A stretch of DNA of 64,000 nucleotides, taken from Pycnococcus provasolii. Taxonomy: Eukaryota > Chlorophyta > Pseudoscourfieldiophyceae > Pseudoscourfieldiales. The translations under genes were made by a program, and so were the position numbers. The notes beneath the pieces were generated by a model, which was not told the DNA's origin, did not search any database, and saw only the letters and a program-made list of their open reading frames with translations. Location of the stretch: assembly GCA_049487715.1 (NCBI GenBank), contig CP150546.1, forward strand, positions 62,001 through 126,000, in the 5' to 3' direction. Positions 55,083 through 64,000 of the stretch are shown in pieces. The stretch's first letter is position 1; every line of letters starts with the position of its first letter.

Positions 55083-56492
55083 TCACCGCCTCGCACCACC
55101 AACGGTTGCGTTGTGCATCACCTTTCGAGTTGCCGAGACGAAATCGGTATCGACCGCTGCCCCACCTCCTCGTCGAATCGACGCGGACTGAGAATAAGTG
55201 CGCGGGGATGACGTGTCCCATGCACCAGGTCCCGGCGCGCGTACCCACTGCACGCGCTGAAAACCACCCACGAGAGAACGTCGGATCTCCATCGGAGGTG
55301 GGGGCTTGCGCCGCACGGGCGTTGTTGCAACCGGGCGCGCAAGTTCAGGCTCGTCGACGAGCATTTCCAGTTTGCGTGAGACTTGGCTTGTAGCCGTCGA
55401 AGGCTTTGGTGGCTTTGCAGTTTGGGCAGGGGCAGGAGGAGCAGCTTCCGCCTCCGTCACCACGATTCCGCCGAGGGCCACCGCCTCGAGAGGTGCGTTG
55501 CCAGCACTGAGCGCATCCATGACGGCGGATGTGCACGAAGTACCAGAGAGGTCGAGCTCGCGGAGCGCACCCGCCTTGGCGAGTCTTGAGGCACCGGCAT
55601 TCGTCACCGCCTTGCATCCTCGTAGGGAGAGTCGTTGCAACTTGGAGCTGTGAACCGCGAGCGCCGTGGCGGCAGCATCGCCGGCGTTGCACGAGACAAA
55701 CTCGGCACGAGCCAGGCTTTCCGCGGCTGTCACCGCGAAGTGCGCGATGCCGGCGTCGGAGAGCGCATCGCCACCATCCACAAGGCTGATTTCGCGCAAC
55801 TGCCGTCCGTGGCACGCGAGCGCCGCCAGCACGCGGTCCGTGGCAACGGCGCCGGCTGCGCGGAATACTTGCAGCTTTGGCAGCGCTTCGTGCTGGCGCA
55901 GCGTGTTGGCAACGGACACGGCTCCCGCGCCGCACCTCGAGATGTCGAGCACAACGAGCTGACGGAAGAGCGTGAGCTGAGCAATGGCGGCGTCCGTGAC
56001 GCGCGTGCACCCGGACAGGTCCAGTTCCTCGAGGCTCGTGCAGAGCGGCTCCTCCCCGTTCCCTTCAGCCGTCGCGGTGCAGAGTGCGGCGACGCCGTCG
56101 TCGCTGACGCTGCTGTCCGCGACGCTGAGTGCGCGCAGCGTTTTCCTGAGCCCCGACGTGGGCGCGGCGAGGTACCGCATGGCGTCGTCGTCAACCGCCG
56201 ATGCCTGCGCGAAGGGCGTCACCTTTCCGCTGTCATCTGCTGCCGCCACGTCGTCCGGTTCTCTCGCCGCCGTCGCGTTGCTGTAAGCCGCGCCGAGGCC
56301 TTTCCTCGACGGGCTGAGCACGATGCTCCTCGGGAATGCGCGCGGCGGCGGCGCGTGTCCCGCGGCCGCGACGACGGACGACGGCACGGGCATTTTGTGC
56401 ATGACAAGCTGGTACGCGAGTTCGTTGCACGTCGACGCGAGGCGCGCGTTCTCCTCGCGGAGGGACGCTATCAGGGACGGCGACGACTCCAT
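55083..56492 (-). CDS. Leucine-rich-repeat protein (AMN1/F-box LRR type)
   Basis: 469 residues from the ATG at 56492; the longer frame opens with GTG. Residues 1-30 are a short helix (SLREENARLASTCNELAYQL). Residues ~100-330 hold cysteine-containing LRRs of the AMN1/FBXL kind: LRALSVADSSVSDDGVAAL, LEELDLSGCTRVTDAAIAQL, LQRLSLRGCKAVTNAGASRL, LRELDLSGTSCT. There is no F-box. The C-terminus is basic and Pro-rich (PVRRKPPPPMEIRRSL). It probably scaffolds protein interactions. The specific role is unknown. Confidence 0.75.
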   Translation of the reverse strand: MESSPSLIASLREENARLASTCNELAYQLVMHKMPVPSSVVAAAGHAPPPRAFPRSIVLSPSRKGLGAAYSNATAAREPDDVAAADDSGKVTPFAQASAVDDDAMRYLAAPTSGLRKTLRALSVADSSVSDDGVAALCTATAEGNGEEPLCTSLEELDLSGCTRVTDAAIAQLTLFRQLVVLDISRCGAGAVSVANTLRQHEALPKLQVFRAAGAVATDRVLAALACHGRQLREISLVDGGDALSDAGIAHFAVTAAESLARAEFVSCNAGDAAATALAVHSSKLQRLSLRGCKAVTNAGASRLAKAGALRELDLSGTSCTSAVMDALSAGNAPLEAVALGGIVVTEAEAAPPAPAQTAKPPKPSTATSQVSRKLEMLVDEPELARPVATTPVRRKPPPPMEIRRSLVGGFQRVQWVRAPGPGAWDTSSPRTYSQSASIRRGGGAAVDTDFVSATRKVMHNATVGGARR

Positions 56493-57035
56493 CAGCGCTT
56501 TGAAAGTGCGGGCTCTGTCGGCGGTGTGACTGGACACCCGCGGGGGGCCGGGCTGATGAGCGGCCCTCTACCCGTACCTAAATGGTGGACAAGTCCAGGG
56601 ACGCTGAAGAGCGACAAAGACTTCCTAATAACAGGTACACATGACACGAACGCACGGCACAGTGCACACAAGGCATTATCGGAGGGTCGGCCCATCATTG
56701 CATCCCTTGCAAGTCGCATTGCAAGAGGCAAAGAGCCCGCCTCCAGCAGTCCTACTTTTGCCGGTCATCAGAGGACCGCATCCCAGTGTTGCCCTCTACT
56801 CATAGGTGAGTGAAGTCGGAGCAAACCGGTAGTAAACTGGTAATATAAAGTGGACCTTACAGTATGGTGGAAGTGCGTTCCTCGGTAATAAATCACAGTC
56901 TCCATCCCATTTTTATCAGAGGCACGTGATAAAGGGGAGGTCCCCATTTTCCCATAGGGATATTAGGGTTAGGGTTACGGGTCGGCGCAGAATAGGGTTT
57001 CGCACGTCCCCCCCCTTCCCCCACTCCCTGCCGCC
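56493..57035. promoter_or_regulatory. Divergent promoter region with TTAGGG motif
   Basis: 543 bp between the LRR and CSN4 genes. It contains CCTTGCAAGTCGCATTGCAAGAGG (56705-56728) and TTAGGGTTAGGGTTA at 56963-56977, 59 bp before the CSN4 ATG. No gene. Confidence 0.5.
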
Positions 57036-58271
57036 ATGGACGCCACGCTCGTCGCGCTGCCTGCCGAAGCGAAGCCTGACGCATACGCCGCGCACCTCGC
57101 CACCTGCATGTCCGCAGCATGCGACGACGTGTTCACGCCGACGTCGCAGCTGCTCACCGCCGTCATGGACGAACCGCTCACGCTCGCACGCGCGCTCCTC
57201 GTGCAGTTCGCGTCGCTGCTGACCGCAGTCGCCGCACGCGACCAAGCCAAGTCGCTCGCAAACTTCGCGCTCGAGAGGATTCAGCCGAGACGCGTTTCGT
57301 TCGAGGAACAGATGGCTGCAATCAGGGAAAACCTCTGCAAGCTCCACGAGGAGGATGAGGAGTGGTCGCTCGCCGCACGCGCGCTCGCGGGGATCGACCT
57401 CGACAGCGGCGTGCGCAGCGTCGACGAAACGTACAAACTCGCGACGTGCGTGAAAATAGCCATGCTGTACCTCGAGGATGACGACGCGGTCAGCGCAGAA
57501 ACGCACGTCAAGCGCGCGTCGTTCCTGCTCGCCGCAAGGGATACGGACGGCGAGGCGAACACTGACCCGAGGCACAAGGCGCTCGAGCTGCAGTACAAGG
57601 TGTGCTACGCGCGCGTGCTCGACTCCAAGAGGAGGTTCCTCGAGGCGGCGATGCGGTACTACGAGCTCAGCCAGCTGCCGTCCGGCTCGGGCGCGTCGGA
57701 TCGGCAGGAGGACGGAAAGGCGACCAGCGACGTTCCTCGCGTCGACGATGCGGAGCTCATGCAGGCGCTCGAGGCGGCGGTGGCGTGTGCCGTTCTCGCC
57801 GCCGCGGGGCCGCAGAGGAGCCGCGTGCTTGCAACGCTGTACAAAGACGAGCGCACGTCGCGACTCGCCTCGCATGCCATCCTCGAGCGCGTTCACCTCG
57901 GGCGGTTCCTGCAGACGGACATCGTGGATGCGTTCGCAGCCACGCTCAAGCCTCACCAGCTCGCCAAGGCGGGAGATGGGAGCACGGTGCTCAGCCGCAG
58001 CGTCGTCGAGCACAACATCGTCGCCGCATCCATGGTGTACAAATGCGTCGCACTCGAAGAGCTTGGCGCCCTGCTTGGTGTGGAGCCGCGCGTCGCGGAG
58101 AAGGCTGCTGGAAACATGATTTTCGAGAGGCGGTTGAACGCAAACATCGACCAGGCGGCTGGCATGCTGCGTTTCGTTCACGACGACGGAGATGCGAAGA
58201 CATCGTGGGATGCCACCATAGCGAGAGTGTGCGCCGCAACGAGCGCCATCGCCGCCGCCATTGCCGAGTGA
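57036..58271 (+). CDS. CSN4: COP9 signalosome subunit 4
   Basis: 411 residues, normal for CSN4. The helical N-terminal solenoid includes FEEQMAAIRENLCKLHEEDEEW and AAMRYYELSQLP. The diagnostic stretch AVACAVLAAAGPQRSRVLATLYKDERTS lies near 250. The C-terminal PCI winged-helix follows: LKPHQLAKAGDGSTVLSRSVVEHNIVAAS, LGALLGVEP, AEKAAGNMIFERRLNANIDQAAGMLRF. It is a core subunit of the COP9 complex, which removes NEDD8 from cullin-RING ubiquitin ligases; it acts in nucleus and cytosol. It is convergent with the aldolase gene, 42 bp away. TGTAA follows the stop. Confidence 0.96.
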   Translation: MDATLVALPAEAKPDAYAAHLATCMSAACDDVFTPTSQLLTAVMDEPLTLARALLVQFASLLTAVAARDQAKSLANFALERIQPRRVSFEEQMAAIRENLCKLHEEDEEWSLAARALAGIDLDSGVRSVDETYKLATCVKIAMLYLEDDDAVSAETHVKRASFLLAARDTDGEANTDPRHKALELQYKVCYARVLDSKRRFLEAAMRYYELSQLPSGSGASDRQEDGKATSDVPRVDDAELMQALEAAVACAVLAAAGPQRSRVLATLYKDERTSRLASHAILERVHLGRFLQTDIVDAFAATLKPHQLAKAGDGSTVLSRSVVEHNIVAASMVYKCVALEELGALLGVEPRVAEKAAGNMIFERRLNANIDQAAGMLRFVHDDGDAKTSWDATIARVCAATSAIAAAIAE

Positions 58272-58313
58272 AGTACGATTCGTGTGTTGTAACATTTTTT
58301 TTACCTTGTGAAA

Positions 58314-59513
58314 CTACGAGCCAGGCCCTCGCGCGTTGACTTCGCAGACATCCTCAATGATCCCGTCGCGCTCGAGGAACCAGTACGTGTGAAGGTTCGT
58401 CGTCGGATCCACGTGTCCTGGGCGTAGGTAGAGCGTGTCGCCAAGACGAGGGAGCTTCGCGTCGGACGCTCCCGAACTTCTCACGATGCCGTGCTCGTCA
58501 CCCGCGCACGTGTACGTCAGCTGTGAGTCGCTCGACGACGCCGGCTCTGCGCGAAGGTCGTGGTACACCTGAGGCGGACCGCAGTCGGTGGAAACAGCCT
58601 TTGCACCCGCATCTACCACCACCCAGTCGTTCGATGGGTGCGCGCTGATCACCGTGGTCATCACCCACATGCTCTGGTCGCACGCCTCGTCGACGGGATA
58701 CTCGTTCGCGCCGTAGTCGCAGTCTCCGAAAAAGTACGAACCAGGTTGCACCTCGGTGTACAGCCCCGTCACCTGCTCAAACGCGAACGTTCCACTGCCA
58801 CCTCCCGTGACGTACTCGTCCGTCGGCACGCCCGCGGCGGCGAGTGCGTCGACGACGGCGCGCGCGCGCTCGTGCGACGCGCCGGCAGCTGCCCCACGAT
58901 CTGCCACCGTGCGAACGTGCTGAATACCACCGTGGTAGCACTGCACACCCTTGAAGGTGAGGTGGCTCATCTCGTCGACGATGGCGCGTGCGACGGACGC
59001 CGCCACCTCCGGCGTCGGCGTTCCACACCGTGCCTGGCCGACGTCCGCCTCGACCACCGCCGCGATCTTCCCGCCCACGTCCCCAACCGCCTTGTTCGCC
59101 TCCGCGGCGTTGGTCGCGTCGTCGAAGCACGCGGACAGAACAACGCGCGGGTCCGCGGACAGTGCCGCGAGTCGCGCCACCTTCGCCGCACCCACCGTCT
59201 GGTTCGACAGCAGAACGTCGATCGGGTTGTCGGTGGTACCCGCCTCGGCCATCGCCTCAGCTTCGGCGATCGTCTGCGCGCAAATGCCAGACACGCGAGC
59301 GCCGTGCTCGCGCAGCTGCGACAGCTGGCGCGCAGCCAGCGACGCGGACTTGTGCGCCTTGGCGTGCGGTCGAACGTGCACGGCCGGCGATCGCGACAGC
59401 AGCGACGCCAGGCGCGCGCAGTTGCGCTCGAACGCGGGGAGCGCGAGCACGAGCGCGGGCGTCGACACGTCCGCGAGCCGCTTGCCGCGCATCGCGTGCA
59501 CGGTGGCGGACAT
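58314..59513 (-). CDS. D-threonine aldolase / D-serine dehydratase-like PLP enzyme (fold type III)
   Basis: 399 residues. The alanine-racemase-type barrel starts with STPALVLALPAFERNCARL. The PLP lysine is in RPHAKAHKS (~48-56). The phosphate and ring contacts include QCYHGGIQHV and VTGGGSGTF. The C-terminal beta domain has DEHGIV and RPGHVDPTTNLH, where His367 and Asp369 form an H-x-D metal pair. In characterised relatives H-x-D marks D-threonine aldolases while D-serine dehydratases have H-x-C, so aldolase activity is favoured (D-threonine to glycine plus acetaldehyde, divalent metal needed). No targeting peptide is obvious. Green algal D-threonine aldolases are known. Confidence 0.85.
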   Translation of the reverse strand: MSATVHAMRGKRLADVSTPALVLALPAFERNCARLASLLSRSPAVHVRPHAKAHKSASLAARQLSQLREHGARVSGICAQTIAEAEAMAEAGTTDNPIDVLLSNQTVGAAKVARLAALSADPRVVLSACFDDATNAAEANKAVGDVGGKIAAVVEADVGQARCGTPTPEVAASVARAIVDEMSHLTFKGVQCYHGGIQHVRTVADRGAAAGASHERARAVVDALAAAGVPTDEYVTGGGSGTFAFEQVTGLYTEVQPGSYFFGDCDYGANEYPVDEACDQSMWVMTTVISAHPSNDWVVVDAGAKAVSTDCGPPQVYHDLRAEPASSSDSQLTYTCAGDEHGIVRSSGASDAKLPRLGDTLYLRPGHVDPTTNLHTYWFLERDGIIEDVCEVNARGPGS

Positions 59514-60024
59514 ATGTATATGGGCGAATCCTTAATCCACAGGCAGACAGGGTGGATGGGAAGGAAAGGTCGGGGGTTCTGGAGGGGTTATTAGGGTTAG
59601 GGTTATCCGGGGACGCGGGCGGACCAGTGCTTGCACTGTGCCGGAAAGGAAGGGCAAGAGATCTTAAAGAATTTTACCACATGGAGCCATGGAGGGGAGG
59701 GGGGCGCGCATTCATTCGCACGCACTCTATCGCACTACGGCAGACGGTACGTACCTACAAGCAGGTAGACTCCGCTGCAGTACAGGTACGGGGTACTGTG
59801 CTGATGGTATGTAAATGTATTTTTTTTGGTTTCGAAACGCGCAACGTGCACGTTACATATTCATGACTAATCATCCCACCAAAATATTCCGTCCACTTTC
59901 GTGCCGCCATCGCTCGCTTGACCAAATAGTCAATCAAGCAGTCATACGCACGCGTCGATCATGCAAGTTTCCACTGTATGCCCAAACCCCAAAGAAAGGA
60001 CAATGCCGTCTCATGTGCGCGCAT
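59514..60024. other. Intergenic, aldolase promoter and 3' side of secreted Ig-like gene
   Basis: 511 bp. TTAGGGTTAGGGTTA lies at 59591-59605, about 80 bp upstream of the aldolase ATG (CCCTAA on its coding strand). The rest holds no supported gene. Confidence 0.45.
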
Positions 60025-62147
60025 TTACGCATGCGCGATGGTGTTCGCCGAGTCGCCGTTCTTCATCTCCTCGTGAATGCACGTAAAGGTGAACGTTCCC
60101 GCAGGGGAGCATTCGTGCTGAGCAGAACGTTGTAGTAGTACGCACCGTATGCCGTGACGCCAGTGGGGGTCACGCCATTCACCTCGCGGGCCGCAAGCAG
60201 AACACCGTAGCCATCCGTCGCGCCGCGCGATCCGTTGCTCGTCAGGTCGTACACCGGGTCTGTGGTGTCAATCGGCAGCTGGAGCACCGTCTTGTACGTG
60301 GCAGCCGAGGTAGTCGTGGCAGCGGCCACTTGATCGAGATCGTTAGTCCTGACCCCAACGCCGTCACCTCCGGTAGTCGCGCCAATGGCACGTTCGTAGA
60401 CGGCCGTCGTGCCATCCTTAAGCTTCTCACCAGCGCCAAGATTGGATTGCGGTCGGGTAGTATCCACCGAAGCTCTCAAGAGCGTTGGATGCAAGGGTAG
60501 CCGTATCAAGCGTCGTAGTGTCCATGTTGGTGAACGCGACGAGCGGCGCGGTGTTGTCGTTGGAGTACGCGTACATCGGCGACAGGGGCGACTCGTTGCC
60601 CGCAAGGTCAACCGCGTATACGTGGAACGTCGTCGTAACGCCCGCAGCGAGCGTGATCGTGTGTCCGGACGTGCACGAGTAGTATCCCTTCGATGCCGTC
60701 GAAGTGCTCGCCCCGTTGGACGTCGCCTTACCGTCAAGCGCGCACTTGTACGTGCACGCCAGTCCGTTCTCGTCCGTGCACGAGAAGGTGAAGCTCGTCG
60801 TGCCAGCGCCGTACGCGAAGAGGCTCGCCGCACCTCCGACGCCGGGTCCCGCCTGCACAGCCACAACCGGCGCGGTGGTGTCGTAGAACCACGTAAGGCT
60901 CGGCTTCGGGTTCGTCGTCTCAGCGACTCCGCCATGTTTCATTTGCTCGTCCGTCCACGAGTGTCGTATCCGTAAAGGCGGTACCAACAAACTTGCAGTA
61001 CGCGCTCAACGTGTACGAGCCGTCAGTCTTGCCCGCAAGGCTGTATTGGTAATCGTAGTAGTTCACTCCAGCGGTGGTGACCGAACCTCCGGCGGGAACC
61101 GCGTACGCGGATCCCGCGAAAGACACGTAGAACTCGACAACTCCACCAGCAGCGGCAGTGCTCGCAGCCTTCGAGCACACCGTCCTGATGGTTCCCGTCG
61201 CAGCATTGGAGTACGCCGCCATCGTCGTCGTGACTGTCGAAACGGGCGCGGACGTTTGGACAAAAATCTTAAGTGTCAGCGGGGCTGCTGCTGCATTTGT
61301 GTTATCAGTCGCGAGGTCAGGGTCAGTCGCCAACGGCAACGTGCCAACGGCGTCCGCGCCGTTATTGGTCTCCGTGTTGGACAAGGCATTCAGCTCCGTC
61401 CACACCTCGAATTTGTACGAACCATCGGCCATGTTGTCGAGGAAGATGAAGGGCATGTTCGCGGCAACCTGCGTCGTGGTGTACGTTCCGATCGTCACGG
61501 TAGCTCCGCCGTTGATCGAGTAGTACATCGTGGCCGTCGAGTCGTAGGTGTTGTCGTTCCAACGTCCAGCGTACGCCGCTCCCGTAAGGTAAGGCTTCAC
61601 GTATATCTTCACCGTGTTGGTGGAAATACGGACGGTCTGTGTAGTCACGGTGGAAATACCGTTACCGTCACCGCCAACACTTGTTAGAAGCCTTTCAAGA
61701 CTTACGGCATCTTGAGTGTTAAGCGCTAATGGAATATTCGGGGGCATGTTGTCGCCATTATCCGCCGTCTCAGTGCGCAAGACGGCTGAAAGTTTAGTTT
61801 GTGTTTGTGTGGAAAAAAAAAAGGTTGCGTTTGTGTGAGTGCTCGTCATGTTGTTCTTTCTTGTGCAAATAAGTTCTCTTTCACCACACCGCACAACTCC
61901 CTCTCTTTTTTCTCAAGAACATGCAGAGCTCGAGAGTGGTGGCCTTCGAAAGCACCCTTAAAAGGATGCCTTCAGGGCGTACTTCTCTTGTAAGATCATC
62001 CCAACCTCACCAACCTCAACCGCCATCTGCCCGAACAACCACCGCCACCTGCCCAACCACCAGCAGGCACAGCGCGCGTCAAAGCTTACCTTGCGCCGTT
62101 CCGCACATGGCGAGGAGCGCCGCGAAGAAGAGGCCGCGCGACACCAT
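60025..62147 (-). pseudogene. Secreted Ig-like-repeat (adhesin-like) protein, spliced, with frame breaks
   Basis: Exon 1 (62090-62147) encodes MVSRGLFFAALLAMCGTAQ, a clear signal peptide. A 304-bp intron (GTAAGC...TTTCAG, 61786-62089) joins in phase to VLRTETADNGDNMPP. The body is a string of Thr/Ala/Gly-rich beta domains of bacterial-Ig type (MYYSINGGATVTIGTY, FTFSCTDENGLACTYKCALDG, HVYAVDLAGNESPLSP). It is open in three successive frames: to ~60935, then to ~60460, then to ~60090. A last frame ends TCIHEEMKNGDSANTIAHA with a stop at 60025. The first break lies on a GGACGGAC duplication. It is either a decaying gene or one with assembly indels. A surface or matrix role is inferred. Confidence 0.65.
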
Positions 62148-63323
62148 GGTTACGAGGGCGAGTAATGGAGGGGGAGGGGAGGAGTTTGGTCTGCAGGGTC
62201 GCTCGACGAGGCGTCGACGGTTCTCGCGCTGTCGGCCGGCTTTGGTGCTCGGGCCAGGGCCAGGCGTCGTTGGTTGGCCGCGGAGCCGAGGCCGATAAGT
62301 GCGAGGAGGTGCAAGGATGGACGAACGAATGCGAAGGAATGCGCGTGCACACATGCATGCACTGCACTGCACTGCACTGCACTGCACTGCAATCCGAGCC
62401 AGCCAGCTTGCATGGGAGCCCCACGCACGGTGCACGGTGCGTGGGGCCTCATTGCACTGCCCTTTACCCTGCATTTACCGGCCTGCTTTCGTCTCCGTTA
62501 ATGCGTAAATGCGCGTCGCCTCGCCTTCCCTGCAGGGGAGGCCACTCTGTCTTCGCCCTCATGCATTCAACCCTCATGCATTCCTGGACGTTCATCCTCG
62601 CACCCGGGCACCCCACGAGCACCGTCGGGAGGAAAAGGTCCCCATGAATGTCCCGCATTGGAAGCATTGAAGAAGCTATTGCCTCCCCTCTGGACCTCTG
62701 GAGCCCATCGCCCCCATCTTGGAGAGGGGACTGACACTGTGGGCGAGGGGAGGAGAAGGAAAAGCGCGCGCGCTTCCATAGACTACTGGTCCACACTCTA
62801 CAAGGTTTTGGTCCACATAACCGTTTTGCGGTCTTGGAGTTCGTCGCGTCCTGTTCCGTAGTCCGTAGTACGGTACCAAAAGCAAGGCTATCAACGATGA
62901 AAGCACAGAACGGCACCTTGGACCGTTCTGGCTTTGAAAACGCAGCGGCATTCTCAAAAACCGAAACCAATGCCAAAACAACCCCAAAGGTTCCACGACG
63001 TATCCCCAAAAACCAAAATTAAATAACCACAACGACCATTGACTGGTTCCCAAAAGTCAAAAAACGGAAACCACAGGCAACAGGGGATCCCCTGCCAAGC
63101 CTGCCATGTACGGATGAAATAACCCTAAGTAAGTTACCCGTACCTCCCAAACCCTAAAATAGAATGTGAGACGTCCTACTATGGTCCTACTAGGAGGGAT
63201 CCCCGTTCCTCCCATCCTTCCTTCTCCCCCCACCCCGAACCGAAACCGGAGCCGGAACCCTCGGTCGATCCCATCCGGCGAACCGTGTTCATTCTGTGGC
63301 AGCCGCCGCCCCTATCCCAACAC
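62148..63323. other. Long intergenic region, divergent
   Basis: 1176 bp. It contains a CACTG microsatellite (62358-62391, about 6.5 units), a hairpin with 11-bp arms (62418-62447) and short repeated CATTTACC/CATGCATTC motifs. The minus-strand open frame 62464-63009 starts with TTG and has no recognisable features. A near-end CCCTAA occurs only singly (63121, 63151). Confidence 0.5.
62418..62447. repeat. GC-rich hairpin
   Basis: Arms GCCCCACGCAC (62418-62428) and GTGCGTGGGGC (62437-62447) with an 8-nt loop, next to the CACTG microsatellite. Confidence 0.8.
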
Positions 63324-64000
63324 ATGGCGTCCACACCGTCCGACACCGCTGAGCTCGTCGAGGCGTACGCAGAACACCTCTCGGAGCTCACCACCATACT
63401 CGCGCGAGACATACGACTGCTCACGGACATCGCGCGCGAAAACGGATCACAGGCGGCACACGCACTCGTTCCCGTGCTCGTACAGGCAATCACCGCCGCG
63501 CCCGCGACGCAAATCTTGCCCAAAATATACGTCGTCGACTCCATCTTAAAGAATGTCAAGGACGAAGTGGGACAGACGTACAGAACGCTGCTCGCGCCTG
63601 TGATTGCCGACGCCGTCGTCCAGGCGTACCGACGATGCCTCGCGGACAACGCGAGCCCAACCATCAAGGCGAAGCTGGACAAGGTGAGAAAAACGTGGGC
63701 CGAGCAGCAGCTCGTGCCAGCGTCGGAGCTCGCGAAGATGGAGGCGGCGGCGGCGGCGCCGGCGCTTCAGGGTGCGTCGCCGTGGGCGGCGCCGGCGCCG
63801 GGTGTCGGGTATCCACCTACGTACAATGTCATGGCACAACAACATCAACCACAACAACCACAACATCAACAACAACAACAACACATCACACACAACGCTG
63901 CAGCGCCTGTTGCAAGCCTTTTGAGCAACCTGCTAGTGCAAGGCGTCATCGGGCCTGGCACTGCTGCCCAGGCAGCCACGACTGCCGTCGCCCAGCCACA
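63324..64000 (+). CDS. CID-domain protein, PCF11-like (partial, runs off the window)
   Basis: 226 codons are visible from the ATG at 63324 to the window edge. Residues 1-130 form the eight-helix CTD-interacting domain: LVEAYAEHLSEL, DIRLLTDIARENG, AAHALVPVLVQAI, then ILPKIYVVDSILKNVKDEVGQTYRTLL, with the K-x-Y-x-x-D-S-I-L-K-N-V core that binds the phosphorylated RNA polymerase II tail. WAEQQLVP ends the domain. A Gln/His/Ala-rich low-complexity part follows, as in PCF11. This makes a pre-mRNA cleavage/termination factor the likely identity; other CID proteins (SCAF, RPRD) are possible until the rest is read. Confidence 0.85.
   Translation, partial: MASTPSDTAELVEAYAEHLSELTTILARDIRLLTDIARENGSQAAHALVPVLVQAITAAPATQILPKIYVVDSILKNVKDEVGQTYRTLLAPVIADAVVQAYRRCLADNASPTIKAKLDKVRKTWAEQQLVPASELAKMEAAAAAPALQGASPWAAPAPGVGYPPTYNVMAQQHQPQQPQHQQQQQHITHNAAAPVASLLSNLLVQGVIGPGTAAQAATTAVAQP

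Noticed and set aside
62464-62480. tRNA or snRNA genes in intergenic regions
   Set aside because: I scanned by eye for T-arm and box motifs and saw none that form a full cloverleaf. A covariance-model scan would be decisive.
62464-63009. 181-codon minus-strand open frame with a signal-like start
   Set aside because: Starts with TTG. The hydrophobic stretch is short and the rest is unpatterned.

Overview
The window looks like nuclear DNA of a photosynthetic green alga with a primary plastid. It holds 30 host genes, almost all of them single-exon. The case for the green lineage rests on a CCA1/LHY/REVEILLE-type SHAQKYF MYB protein, an N-terminally acylated ARA6-type Rab5 GTPase with no C-terminal cysteines, a lumenal PsbP-domain protein with a twin-arginine signal, a CbbY sugar-phosphate phosphatase with a plain transit peptide, and a class II CPD photolyase. 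Several genes also carry TGTAA near the 3' end, the usual chlorophyte poly(A) signal. A SAS-4/CPAP TCP domain, a possible CCRK-type kinase, a kinesin-14 and CLASP suggest a lineage that builds centrioles or flagella. I cannot name the species.

Layout. 1-3350: photolyase (partial), a plastid-type conserved protein and a secreted phytase-like protein. 3430-8603: a three-layer nest of mobile elements. A DNA transposon with 147-bp perfect terminal inverted repeats has a 1.2-kb TG...CA element in its left repeat and a Mutator-like element (MULE), with an open transposase frame, in its right repeat. All three target-site duplications can be read. 8763-25613: ACBP, a TMEM184-type membrane protein, kinesin-14, a TPR protein, a 1522-residue coiled-coil protein with an 11 x 159-bp tandem array, a GPI-type subtilase, CbbY and an unknown basic protein. 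25652-44215: a 2051-residue membrane protein, CLASP, the MYB, LSm7, a tRNA m3C methyltransferase and SAS-4. 44368-54280: an unknown single-pass protein, a GT29 sialyltransferase-like enzyme, a CDK-like kinase, a SET-domain methyltransferase, a bZIP, the PsbP-like protein and ARA6. 54657-64000: LSm4, an LRR protein, CSN4, a D-threonine aldolase-like enzyme, a broken secreted Ig-like-repeat protein and the start of a CID-domain protein.

Organisation. Genes alternate strand for most of the window. Several convergent pairs are only 38-50 bp apart. Divergent promoter regions nearly always contain short arrays of TTAGGG/CCCTAA, while convergent gaps contain none. Three genes (tRNA methyltransferase, SET protein, secreted Ig-like protein) need frameshifts to read through; two of those sites sit on perfect 4-bp tandem duplications. 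Three introns can be placed: in the transposon cargo gene, the PsbP gene and the secreted Ig-like gene.

There are no operons, CRISPR arrays or ribosome-binding sites to annotate. I recognised no rRNA or tRNA gene by eye.
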